NCBI GenBank assembly: GCA_910585165.1
Contig: CAJUBX010000071.1
Span: 1 to 12,382, forward strand
Origin: an uncultured Oscillibacter sp.
GTDB taxonomy: Bacteria > Bacillota > Clostridia > Oscillospirales > Oscillospiraceae
Direction of reading: 5' to 3'
Length of the DNA stretch: 12,382 bases
Position 1 is the first letter of the stretch. Each line of letters begins with the position of its first letter. The notes under the pieces are model-generated. The model searched no databases. It saw nothing but the letters and a program-made list of their open reading frames with translations, and had not been told where the DNA came from. The position numbers and the translations under genes were made by a program. This document shows, piece by piece, positions 1-6,780 of the stretch.

Positions 1-90
1 TTTTTCTGTATCATTCTGTTATTCTATCATGTTTTTCGCTATTGGTACAGCTTCTAAATGCTGTTGTCCTGCCCTGCGGGGGACTGGCTC

Positions 91-119
91 TTGACCCGGG
101 GGAGATTTTGCCCTACAAT
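91..119 (+). promoter_or_regulatory. Probable sigma-A promoter of pcrA
   Basis: A -35 box TTGACC (91-96) is followed, after a 17-bp spacer, by a -10 box TACAAT (114-119). Each box differs from consensus at one position. Transcription would begin near 126 and give a leader of about 37 nt before the ATG at 163. The promoter lies downstream of the ATG at 58, which argues against that upstream start. Bases 1-90 are AT-rich at the left end and show no gene that I can support. Confidence 0.75.
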
Positions 120-162
120 AAACAAGATTGCATGCACCAACGAAAGGGAAGCGGGTGACGCT

Positions 163-2640
163 ATGAACGACTTCAACCAACGCTACGCCGCCGCCCGGCG
201 GCGGGTCATCGCCGGGGACCTCCGGCAGCTGAACGGGGCCCAGCGCCAGGCGGCCATGGCCACCGAGGGGCCCCTGCTCCTCCTGGCCGGGGCGGGCAGC
301 GGGAAAACCACCGTCCTGATCCAAAGAATCTACAACCTCCTGACCTACGGCCGGGGCAGCGACTCGGATTTCGTGCCGGAGTCCGCCTCCGGGGAGGACC
401 TGGCCTTTCTGGAGGGTTTCCCGGAAAATCCCGCCCCGGAGGAGGCGGAGCGTGCCCGGCGGCTGTGCGCCGTGGACGTGCCCCGGCCCTGGGAGATCAT
501 CGCCATCACCTTTACCAACAAGGCGGCGGGAGAACTGAAAGAGCGCCTGGCCGCCCGCCTGGGCCCCGCCGCGGAGGGCGTGTGGGCCTCCACCTTCCAC
601 TCCGCCTGCGTCCGCATTCTCCGGCGGGACATCGACCGCCTGGGCTTCGCCAGGGATTTCACCATCTACGACACCGACGACTCCCGCCGGGTGGTAAAGG
701 ACGTTTTGAAGGAGCTGAACCTGGACGACAAGGCCTTCCCGCCGAAAAACGTCCTCTCCGTCATCAGCGCCGCCAAGGACCAGTACCAGGGCCCGGAGGA
801 GTTCGCCCGGAGGCACAGCGCCGAGACCGACTGGCGCATGGGCCGCATCGCCAGGGTCTACGCCGCCTATCAGAAGCGGCTGGCCGCCTCCGGGGCCCTG
901 GACTTCGACGACATCATCTTCCACACCGTCACGCTGCTCAAGCAGGAGAAGGAGGTGCTGGAGTACTACCAGAACAAGTTCCGCTACGTGCTGGTGGACG
1001 AGTACCAGGACACCAACCGCCTCCAGTACCTGCTGACCGCCCTTCTGGCGGGGGGGCGGCGGAACCTCTGCGTGGTGGGCGACGACGACCAGTCCATCTA
1101 CCGCTTCCGGGGGGCGAACATCGAAAACATCCTGAGCTTTGAGCAGCAGTACGAGGACGCCCGGGTCATCCGCCTGGAGCAGAACTACCGCTCCACCCAG
1201 AACATCCTGGACGCGGCCAACGCCGTGATTCAAAACAACGCCGGACGGAAGGGCAAGACCCTCTGGACCCAGAACGGCGGCGGGGAAAAGGTGCGCGTCC
1301 GCACGGTGCTCAACGAGCAGGACGAGGCCGCCTTTGTGGCGGGGGACATCCTCACGGCGGCGGAGGGGGGAGCGCGGTTCCGGGACGCCGCCGTCCTCTA
1401 CCGGATGAACGCCCAGTCCAACGCCCTGGAGTACGCCATGAAGCGCAGCGGCATCCCCTATAAGGTGGTGGGGGGCGTGAAGTTCTTCGACCGGGCGGAG
1501 GTGAAGGACATGCTGGCCTACCTCTGCGTTTTGAACAACCCTCTGGACGACCTGCGGCTGCGGCGGATTGTGAACAATCCCCCCCGGGGCATCGGCGGCG
1601 CCACCATGGACAAGGTAGCGCTTCTTGCGGAGCAGCAGGGGGCCTCCCTCTATGAAATCTGCCGCAACGCGGATTTGTTCCCGGAGCTGAAAGCCCCGGC
1701 GAAGAAGCTCCTCCAGTTCGCGGATTTGATCGACGGCCTCCGCAGGGAGGGGGGGACCCTGGCCCTGCCGGAATTTTACGACGCGGTGTGCGAGCGGACC
1801 GGCTACGCCCAGGCCCTGCGGGAGAAAAACGACCTGGAGAGCCGGGGCCGTTTGGAGAACGTCCAGGAGCTGAAATCCAACATTCTGGGCTTTCTGGACC
1901 GCCAGCCGGAGGACGCCACCCTCTCCGGCTTTTTGAACGAAATCGCCCTTTACACGGACCTGGACTCCCTGGAGGACAGCGGCGACTGCGTGACCATGAT
2001 GACCATCCACGCCGCCAAGGGCCTGGAGTTTCCCCTGGTGTACGTGGTGGGCATGGAGGAGGGGGTCTTCCCCGGCAGCTCCGCCCAGTTTGAGGAGGAC
2101 GAGCTGGAGGAGGAGCGGCGGCTCTGCTACGTGGCCATGACCCGGGCCAAGCAGCGCCTGACCCTGACCCACGCCCGCCAGCGGATGCTCTACGGCAAGA
2201 CCGCCAGCAACCGCGCCTCCCGCTTCCTGGAGGAAATCCCGGAGGAGAACCGGAACTGGGAGGGGAAGGACCTCCGGCCCGGCGGCGGCTTCGGCGCTTA
2301 CGGAAGCGGCGCTTACGGCGGCTCCCCGTACGGCGGCGGAGCCTTTGGCGGCAGGACCCCCGGCGGCTTTGGCGAAGGGGCCCCCCGGCCCGCCCCGGCC
2401 CGGCCTGCCCGCCCGGCCTGGCAGGAGGAGCGGCGCACCGCGGTGCGCCAGACGGCGGCTCCCGCCGTCACCCTGAGCCCGGGGGACCGGATTGAATACA
2501 CCGTCTTCGGCCGGGGGACGGTGGTGTCCGTCCAGCCCATGGGGGGCGACGCCCTGGTCTGGGTGGACTTTGAGGGCGCGGGAGAGAAGAAGCTGATGCT
2601 GAAGGCGGCGGCCCGGCACCTGAAAAAGCTGGATGCATAA
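163..2640 (+). CDS. pcrA: ATP-dependent 3'-5' DNA helicase PcrA/UvrD (superfamily 1A)
   Basis: This 825-residue protein is a UvrD/PcrA helicase, which unwinds DNA in nucleotide excision repair and at stalled replication or transcription complexes. All SF1A motifs are visible: Q-motif (Q27/Q29), Walker A GAGSGKTT (43-50), Ia ITFTNKAA (115-122), II DEYQD (279-283), III GDDDQSIYRFRG (306-317), IV EQNYRS (339-344), V TIHAAKGLEF (613-622) and VI YVAMTRAKQR (656-665). Residues about 705-755 form a Gly/Pro/Ala-rich, probably disordered linker. Residues about 771-822 (PGDRIEYTVFGRGTV...) match the Tudor-like C-terminal domain that binds RNA polymerase in PcrA. The protein is longer than typical PcrA (about 720-740 residues), mainly because of roughly 45 extra residues between motifs I and Ia plus the linker. 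The start at 163 is chosen because MNDFNQ... places the Q-motif at the usual N-terminal distance and because the promoter at 91-119 excludes the ATG at 58. AAAGGGAAG about 12 nt upstream is only a modest ribosome-binding site. The family call is near certain; separating PcrA from UvrD is convention. Confidence 0.97.
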   Translation: MNDFNQRYAAARRRVIAGDLRQLNGAQRQAAMATEGPLLLLAGAGSGKTTVLIQRIYNLLTYGRGSDSDFVPESASGEDLAFLEGFPENPAPEEAERARRLCAVDVPRPWEIIAITFTNKAAGELKERLAARLGPAAEGVWASTFHSACVRILRRDIDRLGFARDFTIYDTDDSRRVVKDVLKELNLDDKAFPPKNVLSVISAAKDQYQGPEEFARRHSAETDWRMGRIARVYAAYQKRLAASGALDFDDIIFHTVTLLKQEKEVLEYYQNKFRYVLVDEYQDTNRLQYLLTALLAGGRRNLCVVGDDDQSIYRFRGANIENILSFEQQYEDARVIRLEQNYRSTQNILDAANAVIQNNAGRKGKTLWTQNGGGEKVRVRTVLNEQDEAAFVAGDILTAAEGGARFRDAAVLYRMNAQSNALEYAMKRSGIPYKVVGGVKFFDRAEVKDMLAYLCVLNNPLDDLRLRRIVNNPPRGIGGATMDKVALLAEQQGASLYEICRNADLFPELKAPAKKLLQFADLIDGLRREGGTLALPEFYDAVCERTGYAQALREKNDLESRGRLENVQELKSNILGFLDRQPEDATLSGFLNEIALYTDLDSLEDSGDCVTMMTIHAAKGLEFPLVYVVGMEEGVFPGSSAQFEEDELEEERRLCYVAMTRAKQRLTLTHARQRMLYGKTASNRASRFLEEIPEENRNWEGKDLRPGGGFGAYGSGAYGGSPYGGGAFGGRTPGGFGEGAPRPAPARPARPAWQEERRTAVRQTAAPAVTLSPGDRIEYTVFGRGTVVSVQPMGGDALVWVDFEGAGEKKLMLKAAARHLKKLDA

Positions 2641-2647
2641 TGGAAAA

Positions 2648-2672
2648 GCGCCGGAGGCTCTGCCTCCGGCGC
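2648..2672 (-). terminator. Probable terminator for the minus-strand unit (hairpin copy 1)
   Basis: An 11-bp perfect GC stem with a 3-nt loop. Read on the minus strand it is followed by TTTTCCATT, a usable although short U-tract. On the plus strand the following bases are ATTAGGC, so it is a poor terminator for pcrA in that direction. Confidence 0.55.
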
Positions 2673-2804
2673 ATTAGGCTGTCAAGAAACTCGTAAGAGT
2701 CATTCAACGGGAAGGAAGGGTGTGTGCGGGGAACCCAGGAAGGGTTCCCTGCACCATTGAAATCCTAAATTTTCAGAACTTTTTGAAGCTCTGAAAATTT
2801 GCAG

Positions 2805-2836
2805 CAGCTTGTCGAAAAGGCTTTTTCGACAAGCTG
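2805..2836. repeat. 14-bp inverted repeat (AT/GC mixed hairpin)
   Basis: Left arm CAGCTTGTCGAAAA (2805-2818) and right arm TTTTCGACAAGCTG (2823-2836) are exact reverse complements separated by 4 nt. The T-run lies inside the stem rather than after it, so this is not a textbook terminator on its own. It abuts the second GC hairpin (2 nt between them) and could stack with it in RNA. Confidence 0.8.
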
Positions 2837-2838
2837 AC

Positions 2839-2863
2839 GCGCCGGAGGCTCTGCCTCCGGCGC
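2839..2863 (+). terminator. Probable terminator for pcrA (hairpin copy 2)
   Basis: Base-for-base identical to 2648-2672. On the plus strand it is followed by TCCTTGTTTTC, a T-rich tail that fits intrinsic termination of pcrA about 200 nt past its stop codon. If so, the pcrA 3' UTR contains all five hairpins. Confidence 0.55.
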
Positions 2864-2881
2864 TCCTTGTTTTCAGCTTTT

Positions 2882-3163
2882 TCAGCAGCGGCAGCCGCCG
2901 CAGGGAATGCGCCGGATGCGGTCCGCGCTGATCTGGGGCGGGATGCTCATGGTCATGGCGCCGCCGTACTCGATGCAAACGCACTCGCCCGGGCGGAAGC
3001 AGCAGGCGCCGTTGGTATGGACCAGCACCTCCTGACAGCCGCACAGGTCGCACACCAGCAGATCGCAGCAGTTCACCCGCAGCACCCGGGCGTTCATCGT
3101 GACGGTCTCCCGGCATTCGGCGCACTCATTTCGCTCATTGCACTCGCTGCAAACAGGTTCCAT
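2882..3163 (-). CDS. Small cysteine-rich protein of unknown function, probably metal-binding
   Basis: The protein has 93 residues, 16 of them cysteine (5, 8, 14, 17, 32, 33, 38, 41, 43, 54, 55, 61, 63, 88, 91, 93). The N-terminus CSECNERNECAEC contains two CxxC pairs; CDLCGC (38-43), CVC (61-63) and a C-terminal CGGCRC (88-93) follow. There is no signal peptide or membrane segment, so it is probably cytoplasmic, where so many thiols suggest zinc or iron-sulfur binding. The middle (QEVLVHTNGACCFRPG and MTMSIPPQISADRI) reads like short beta strands, possibly a small barrel. I do not recognise a named family. The start at 3163 rather than 3181 is set by AGGAGG 7 nt upstream. It lies 52 nt downstream of the ModE-type regulator gene on the same strand and is probably co-transcribed with it. 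Existence is well supported; function is open. Confidence 0.8.
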   Translation of the reverse strand: MEPVCSECNERNECAECRETVTMNARVLRVNCCDLLVCDLCGCQEVLVHTNGACCFRPGECVCIEYGGAMTMSIPPQISADRIRRIPCGGCRC

Positions 3164-3215
3164 AAGAGGACCTCCTATCACATTCGGATGTACTCCATCC
3201 TATGCGCGAAGCCCC

Positions 3216-3575
3216 TCAAAGGTCCCGGAAAAGCTCACCGAACCGCTGCCGGGCGTAAGCGTCCACCTCGTCCCGGAGGGCCTGATAGGCCGCCAGCAGC
3301 CCCTCCGCCTCCTCCGTCAGCGCCGCGCCGCCGCCGTGGCGGCCCCCGATGGTGGAGCGCAGCAGCTTGCAGCCCAGGGCCTCCTCGGCGGAGCGGACAA
3401 TGCGCCACGCTTTGGAATAGGCCATGCCCATGTCCCCCGCCGCCCCCCGGAGGGAGCGCTTCTCCCGGACCCCGGCCAGCAGGGCGGCCACGCCGGGGCC
3501 GAAGCGCCGCTGGCCCTCCCCGTCCAGAAGGCGGAGGGTGACGGCGAGGCGGAGGCCATTATCCTTCTTCATCAT
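3216..3575 (-). CDS. ModE N-terminal-type winged helix-turn-helix DNA-binding protein
   Basis: This 119-residue protein matches the N-terminal DNA-binding domain of ModE (LysR-type winged helix-turn-helix). The helix-turn-helix spans about residues 38-66 (REKRSLRGAAGDMGMAYSKAWRIV), followed by a wing with the typical GGRHGGGAALT signature (77-87) and a C-terminal helix (88-115) likely to mediate dimerisation. The molybdate-binding MOP domains of full ModE are absent, so molybdate sensing is not indicated and any ligand is unknown. The ATG at 3575 has GGGAGGAG centred about 8 nt upstream. The gene overlaps the end of the lipoprotein gene by 17 nt and precedes the Cys-rich gene, suggesting translational coupling and one operon. 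Single-domain ModE-like proteins are common in Clostridia; the target genes cannot be read from the sequence. Confidence 0.88.
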   Translation of the reverse strand: MMKKDNGLRLAVTLRLLDGEGQRRFGPGVAALLAGVREKRSLRGAAGDMGMAYSKAWRIVRSAEEALGCKLLRSTIGGRHGGGAALTEEAEGLLAAYQALRDEVDAYARQRFGELFRDL

Positions 3576-4491
3576 GATACTCCTCCCGGCTGGTCATTTG
3601 CAATTGGCCGTCTTTCAGTTCCCAGGTTTCCGTGAAGCGGGAGATGGTGCTGTCGCTGTTGGTCTCGTAGACGGGGACCTCCCGGTAAGTGAGGACAAAC
3701 TCCTGCTCCAGAATCCCGCGGCCCTCATCCGGGCGGATGGGCTCCTCCCCCTGGGGCGGGAGCCAGATTTCATGGGCCCATCCCCTGTCGAAGTCCAGAT
3801 AGCCGGGGGGATCGGGCTCGAAATCGCAGGTGTCCCGCTCCACCCGGCTGAGGTACAAATTCCCGTTTTCATCCGGCTTGTAGACCTCCGTGATCCACTG
3901 GGACCCGGCGGAGCCGGATTTATACGCGGCGGTGACCTCCTTCGCCTCCGGGCGGACCTCCGGGCCTTGCAGGGTGAAGGCGTAGCGGTACTGTTCCGCC
4001 TCCGGGTCCCAGGTCCAGAAGTAGTAGGGGATCGTATTGTTGGGGACGAAAGCGAAAAGCCCCAGGTCCGTGTTCCCGTCGAAGTTCATATCCAGGGCCT
4101 CCATGGTTTCCTCCGGGGACCAGCATTGGGTGTACTCGCTGACGCTCTCTCCGGGAAGCAGGTCGCCGTCTCCCCAAAAGGACATGTTGGCCTCTTGGGC
4201 CAAAACCGTCTGAATCAGCTCCTCCCCGTCGTAGACCCGGACCTCCCGGACCCCGATGGAGTACTCGTCCACCCGCTTGCCCACGGCCTCCAGGGTCAAG
4301 GTCCGCCCGTCCGCCAGGGGCGCGTCCAGGGCCAGCAGCACGTGGTCCTCCGAGGGGACCTCCTCCACGGGGACCTCCTTCTCCGGGGCGTCTTGAACCG
4401 CCGGGGCCTCCTCCGGGGCTTTTTCCGGCGCGCCCGCCGGGGCGGCGCAGGCGGATAAAACCAGCAGGGTCAGAATCAGCAAACGGCGCAT
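3559..4491 (-). CDS. Predicted lipoprotein with a calcium-binding-type DxNxDGxxD loop
   Basis: The protein has 310 residues. The N-terminus MRRLLILTLLVLSAC is a short type II signal peptide with lipobox LSAC and the lipidated cysteine at position 15, so the mature protein should sit on the outer face of the membrane. Residues about 16-50 are a Pro/Glu/Ala-rich tether. The globular part contains DMNFDGNTD (134-142), a DxNxDGxxD loop of the kind found in FG-GAP/VCBS or dockerin-like calcium sites, followed by aromatic-rich strands (IPYYFWTWDPE). I recognise no enzyme motif; a binding or surface role is likely but unproven. The start at 4491 is chosen because it begins the signal peptide; in-frame sequence further upstream runs back through the promoter region. 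It is the first gene of the minus-strand unit and overlaps the ModE-like gene by 17 nt. Confidence 0.85.
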   Translation of the reverse strand: MRRLLILTLLVLSACAAPAGAPEKAPEEAPAVQDAPEKEVPVEEVPSEDHVLLALDAPLADGRTLTLEAVGKRVDEYSIGVREVRVYDGEELIQTVLAQEANMSFWGDGDLLPGESVSEYTQCWSPEETMEALDMNFDGNTDLGLFAFVPNNTIPYYFWTWDPEAEQYRYAFTLQGPEVRPEAKEVTAAYKSGSAGSQWITEVYKPDENGNLYLSRVERDTCDFEPDPPGYLDFDRGWAHEIWLPPQGEEPIRPDEGRGILEQEFVLTYREVPVYETNSDSTISRFTETWELKDGQLQMTSREEYHDEEG

Positions 4492-4523
4492 AGCGTTCAA
4501 ATCCTTTCCGGTAAAATAACCGC

Positions 4524-4532
4524 AGTATATCA
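4524..4532 (-). promoter_or_regulatory. Extended -10 promoter candidate for the lipoprotein unit
   Basis: On the minus strand TGATATACT is an extended -10 element (TGn plus TATACT, one mismatch to TATAAT), about 33 nt upstream of the ATG at 4491. I see no good -35 box at 16-18 bp, which is tolerated for extended -10 promoters. It is divergent from the pfkA promoter. Confidence 0.5.
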
Positions 4533-4642
4533 CAAGGCCCGCCCCAAAGGCGTAACAAAAGGGTGACAATTTAACCGCCTCCCCGTAAAACCAACTGCGC
4601 GCCCGGCCCCGGCGGTAAAGGGAATTCCTGCGCAAACCCGGC

Positions 4643-4671
4643 TTGACATCCCGCCCGCCGAAGGGTATCAT
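4643..4671 (+). promoter_or_regulatory. Strong sigma-A promoter of pfkA
   Basis: A perfect -35 box TTGACA (4643-4648), a 17-bp spacer and the -10 box TATCAT (4666-4671, one mismatch). Transcription would start near 4678, giving a leader of about 49 nt before the pfkA ATG. This is the closest match to consensus in the window and suggests strong expression of the pfkA operon. Confidence 0.85.
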
Positions 4672-4726
4672 GGTATACAGGAAAAAATCGGCTTGGCCGG
4701 TGAAATTCGTCAGGAGGGTTTTCTTA

Positions 4727-5737
4727 ATGGAAAAGAAGATAAAGAGAATCGGCGTACTCACCAGCGGCGGCGACGCGCCGGGCATGAACGCGGCGGTGCG
4801 GGCGGTGGTCCGGGCCTCCATTGCCCGGGGCATCGGGTGCATCGGCATCCGCCGGGGCTGGAACGGCCTCATTACCAGCGACTTTGTCCCGCTGACCTCC
4901 TCCAGCGTCAGCCACATCATCAACAAGGGCGGCACCATGCTCTACACCGCCCGGAGCCTGGAGTTTATGGAGGAGGCGGGCCGGGCCAAGGCCCTGGCCA
5001 CCTGCCGCCTTCTGGGCCTGGACGGCATCGTGGCCATCGGCGGCGACGGCACCTTCCGGGGGGCCCTGGCCATCTCCCGCCAGGCCGCCAAGGACGGCAT
5101 GGACCTCCGGGTGGTGGGCATCCCCGCCACCATCGACAACGACATCGGCTGCTCCCACTACACCATCGGCTTCGACTCCGCCTGCAACACCGCCATCGAG
5201 TGCATCGATAAGCTGCGGGACACCATGCAGTCCCACGAGCGCTGCTCCGTGGTGGAGGTCATGGGCCGCCACGCGGGGTATCTGGCGCTGTACGTGGGCA
5301 TCTCCGTGGGCGCCACCGCCGTGCTGATCCCGGAGCGGGAGCCGGACTTCGAACGGGACATCGTGGAGAAAATCCGCCGGGCCCGCCTGGCGGGCACCAC
5401 CCACTATATGGTCGTCGTGGCTGAGGGCGCGGGCAGCGCCATCGAAATCAGCCAGCGCATCCACGACGAGCTTGGCATTGACCCCCGGGTGACGGTGCTG
5501 GGCCACATCCAGCGGGGCGGCTCCCCCACCGCCCGGGACCGGGAGACCGCCAGCCGCATGGGCTATGACGCGGTGAAGGTCCTGGCCGAGGGCGCGGGGA
5601 ACCGCATCATCGGCATTCTGGACGGCCGCCTGGCAGACATGGACATGGAGGAGGCCCTGGCCATGAAGAAGACCTTCCAGATGGACCGCTACCAGATTCT
5701 GGAGGCCCTGACCAACAGCTGCGGCCCGGATTTCTAA
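4727..5737 (+). CDS. pfkA: ATP-dependent 6-phosphofructokinase
   Basis: This 336-residue cytoplasmic enzyme phosphorylates fructose 6-phosphate to fructose 1,6-bisphosphate, the committed step of glycolysis. Visible motifs are GVLTSGGDAPGMNA (9-22), the nucleotide-site GGDGTF (105-110), the catalytic PATIDNDI (133-140, Asp137 as the base), MGRHAGYLA (179-187), PERE (202-205) and the substrate-binding HIQRGGSPTARDR (260-272). Glycine in GGDGT and a small residue (Ala134) before TIDND, instead of the Asp and Lys of pyrophosphate-dependent enzymes, indicate ATP as phosphoryl donor. The start at 4727 has AGGAGGG 8 nt upstream and lies downstream of the promoter; the in-frame ATG at 4642-4644 region is excluded because it overlaps the -35 box. 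An 11-nt gap separates it from the reductase gene, so the two are probably co-transcribed. Length is within the range of compact bacterial Pfk (about 320-340). Confidence 0.96.
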   Translation: MEKKIKRIGVLTSGGDAPGMNAAVRAVVRASIARGIGCIGIRRGWNGLITSDFVPLTSSSVSHIINKGGTMLYTARSLEFMEEAGRAKALATCRLLGLDGIVAIGGDGTFRGALAISRQAAKDGMDLRVVGIPATIDNDIGCSHYTIGFDSACNTAIECIDKLRDTMQSHERCSVVEVMGRHAGYLALYVGISVGATAVLIPEREPDFERDIVEKIRRARLAGTTHYMVVVAEGAGSAIEISQRIHDELGIDPRVTVLGHIQRGGSPTARDRETASRMGYDAVKVLAEGAGNRIIGILDGRLADMDMEEALAMKKTFQMDRYQILEALTNSCGPDF

Positions 5738-5748
5738 CAGGAGGATAT

Positions 5749-6780
5749 ATGGAAAAAGTCAGACTGGGCCGCACGGAGCTGATGGTGACGAAGACGGCCT
5801 TCGGCGCCCTGCCCATCCAGCGGATTCCCAAGGCAGACGCGGTGAAGCTGGTCCGCCGGGCGGTGGAGGGCGGAATCAACTACTTCGACACCGCCAATAT
5901 GTACACCGACAGCGAGGAGAAGCTGGGCGAGGCCCTGGAGGGGTTTCCCCGCCAGGATGTGATTATCTCCACCAAGAGCGGCGGCGGGGACAAAAAGACC
6001 GTCCTTGCCCATATTGAGCAGAGCCTCCGTTCCCTGCGGACGGATTACATCGACCTTTTTCAGTTCCATAACCCCGCCGTCCTCCCGGACCCGGACGACC
6101 CGGAGGGCCCCTTTGCCGCCGCCCTGGAGATGAAGGAGAAGGGCTATATCCGCCACATCGGCATTACGAACCACCGCCTGCTGGTTGCCCGGGAGGCCAT
6201 CGCCTCCGGGAATTTCGAGACCCTCCAGTTCCCCTTCTGCTACCTCACCACCGAAAAGGAGCTGGGCCTGGTGGAGGACTGCGCCAGGGCCGACATGGGC
6301 TACATCGCCATGAAGGGCCTCTCCGGCGGGCTTTTGAGCAACGCCGAGGCGTGCTACGCCTTCATGCGGGAGTATCCCAACGTGGTGCCCATCTGGGGCA
6401 TCCAGCACCAGTGGGAGCTGGACCAGTGGCTGGAGCTCACCCGGCGGGACCCCCATATGACTCCTGAGCTTCAGGCCGTCATCGAGGCGGACCGGAAGGA
6501 TTTGGCGGGGAGCTTCTGCCGCTCCTGCGGCTACTGCCTGCCCTGCGCCGCCGGAATCGACATTCCCCAGGCGGCCCGGATGTCCGCCCTGCTCCGGCGG
6601 TCTCCCTACCAGCGGTACATGACCGGCGAATGGTATCAGAAGATGCACCGGATTGAAGACTGCGTCCGCTGCAACGCCTGCAAGAGCCGCTGCCCCTACG
6701 GGCTGGACACGCCGAACCTCCTGGTGGAGATGCTGAAGGACTACGACGCGTTCTACGCGGAGCACCACAATGACGCCTGA
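5749..6780 (+). CDS. Aldo/keto reductase with C-terminal 2x[4Fe-4S] ferredoxin-like domain
   Basis: The protein has 343 residues. The N-terminal part (about 1-250) is an aldo/keto reductase TIM barrel with the catalytic tetrad visible: Asp47 and Tyr52 in FDTANMYTDSEEKLG, Lys76 in IISTKSG and His107 in LFQFHN. The C-terminal part (about 255-343) has two cysteine clusters, CRSCGYCLPC (257-266) and CVRCNACKSRCP (305-316), typical of the YwrO/YhdN-unrelated subgroup of clostridial reductases with two 4Fe-4S clusters. This suggests that electrons pass between a ferredoxin-type donor and a carbonyl or other substrate, but the substrate cannot be read from the sequence. AGGAGG lies 4 nt before the ATG. 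It is the second gene of the pfkA operon (11-nt gap) and overlaps the next gene by 11 nt. The family assignment is firm; the reaction is not known. Confidence 0.92.
   Translation: MEKVRLGRTELMVTKTAFGALPIQRIPKADAVKLVRRAVEGGINYFDTANMYTDSEEKLGEALEGFPRQDVIISTKSGGGDKKTVLAHIEQSLRSLRTDYIDLFQFHNPAVLPDPDDPEGPFAAALEMKEKGYIRHIGITNHRLLVAREAIASGNFETLQFPFCYLTTEKELGLVEDCARADMGYIAMKGLSGGLLSNAEACYAFMREYPNVVPIWGIQHQWELDQWLELTRRDPHMTPELQAVIEADRKDLAGSFCRSCGYCLPCAAGIDIPQAARMSALLRRSPYQRYMTGEWYQKMHRIEDCVRCNACKSRCPYGLDTPNLLVEMLKDYDAFYAEHHNDA

Larger units (their letters stand above)
2648..2863. repeat. Five-hairpin convergent intergenic region, bounded by identical 25-bp palindromic repeats
   Basis: Between convergent pcrA and the Cys-rich gene lie five perfect or near-perfect inverted repeats: 2648-2672 (11-bp stem, loop TCT), 2724-2754 (13 bp with one G-T pair, loop AGGAA), 2767-2800 (11 bp, 12-nt loop), 2805-2836 (14 bp, 4-nt loop) and 2839-2863 (identical to the first). 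The whole gap of about 240 bp is almost entirely stem-forming. I see no credible coding sequence. The structure looks like a repetitive intergenic element or compound terminator; whether it recurs in the genome cannot be judged from one window. Confidence 0.7.

Noticed and set aside
58..162. Upstream in-frame ATG extending PcrA by 35 residues
   Set aside because: It lies upstream of the TTGACC-17-TACAAT promoter, and the added residues do not resemble a PcrA N-terminus.
19..2619. 866-codon open frame on the minus strand opposite pcrA
   Set aside because: It mirrors the pcrA codons, shows shadow-type composition (rich in G, V, L, P, H) and no family motif, while the plus strand has every helicase motif. 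Long antisense frames are expected in GC-rich genes.
2700..3125. Minus-strand frame of 141 codons across the hairpin region
   Set aside because: It runs through all but one of the hairpins and overlaps the Cys-rich gene in another frame; no ribosome-binding site or family motif supports it.
3216..3575. Molybdate-responsive ModE
   Set aside because: Only the DNA-binding domain is present; there is no MOP domain and no molybdate transporter gene nearby, so molybdate control is not claimed.
3424..4458. Plus-strand frame of 344 codons opposite the lipoprotein and regulator genes
   Set aside because: Shadow of the minus-strand genes, with no recognisable domain and shadow-type composition.
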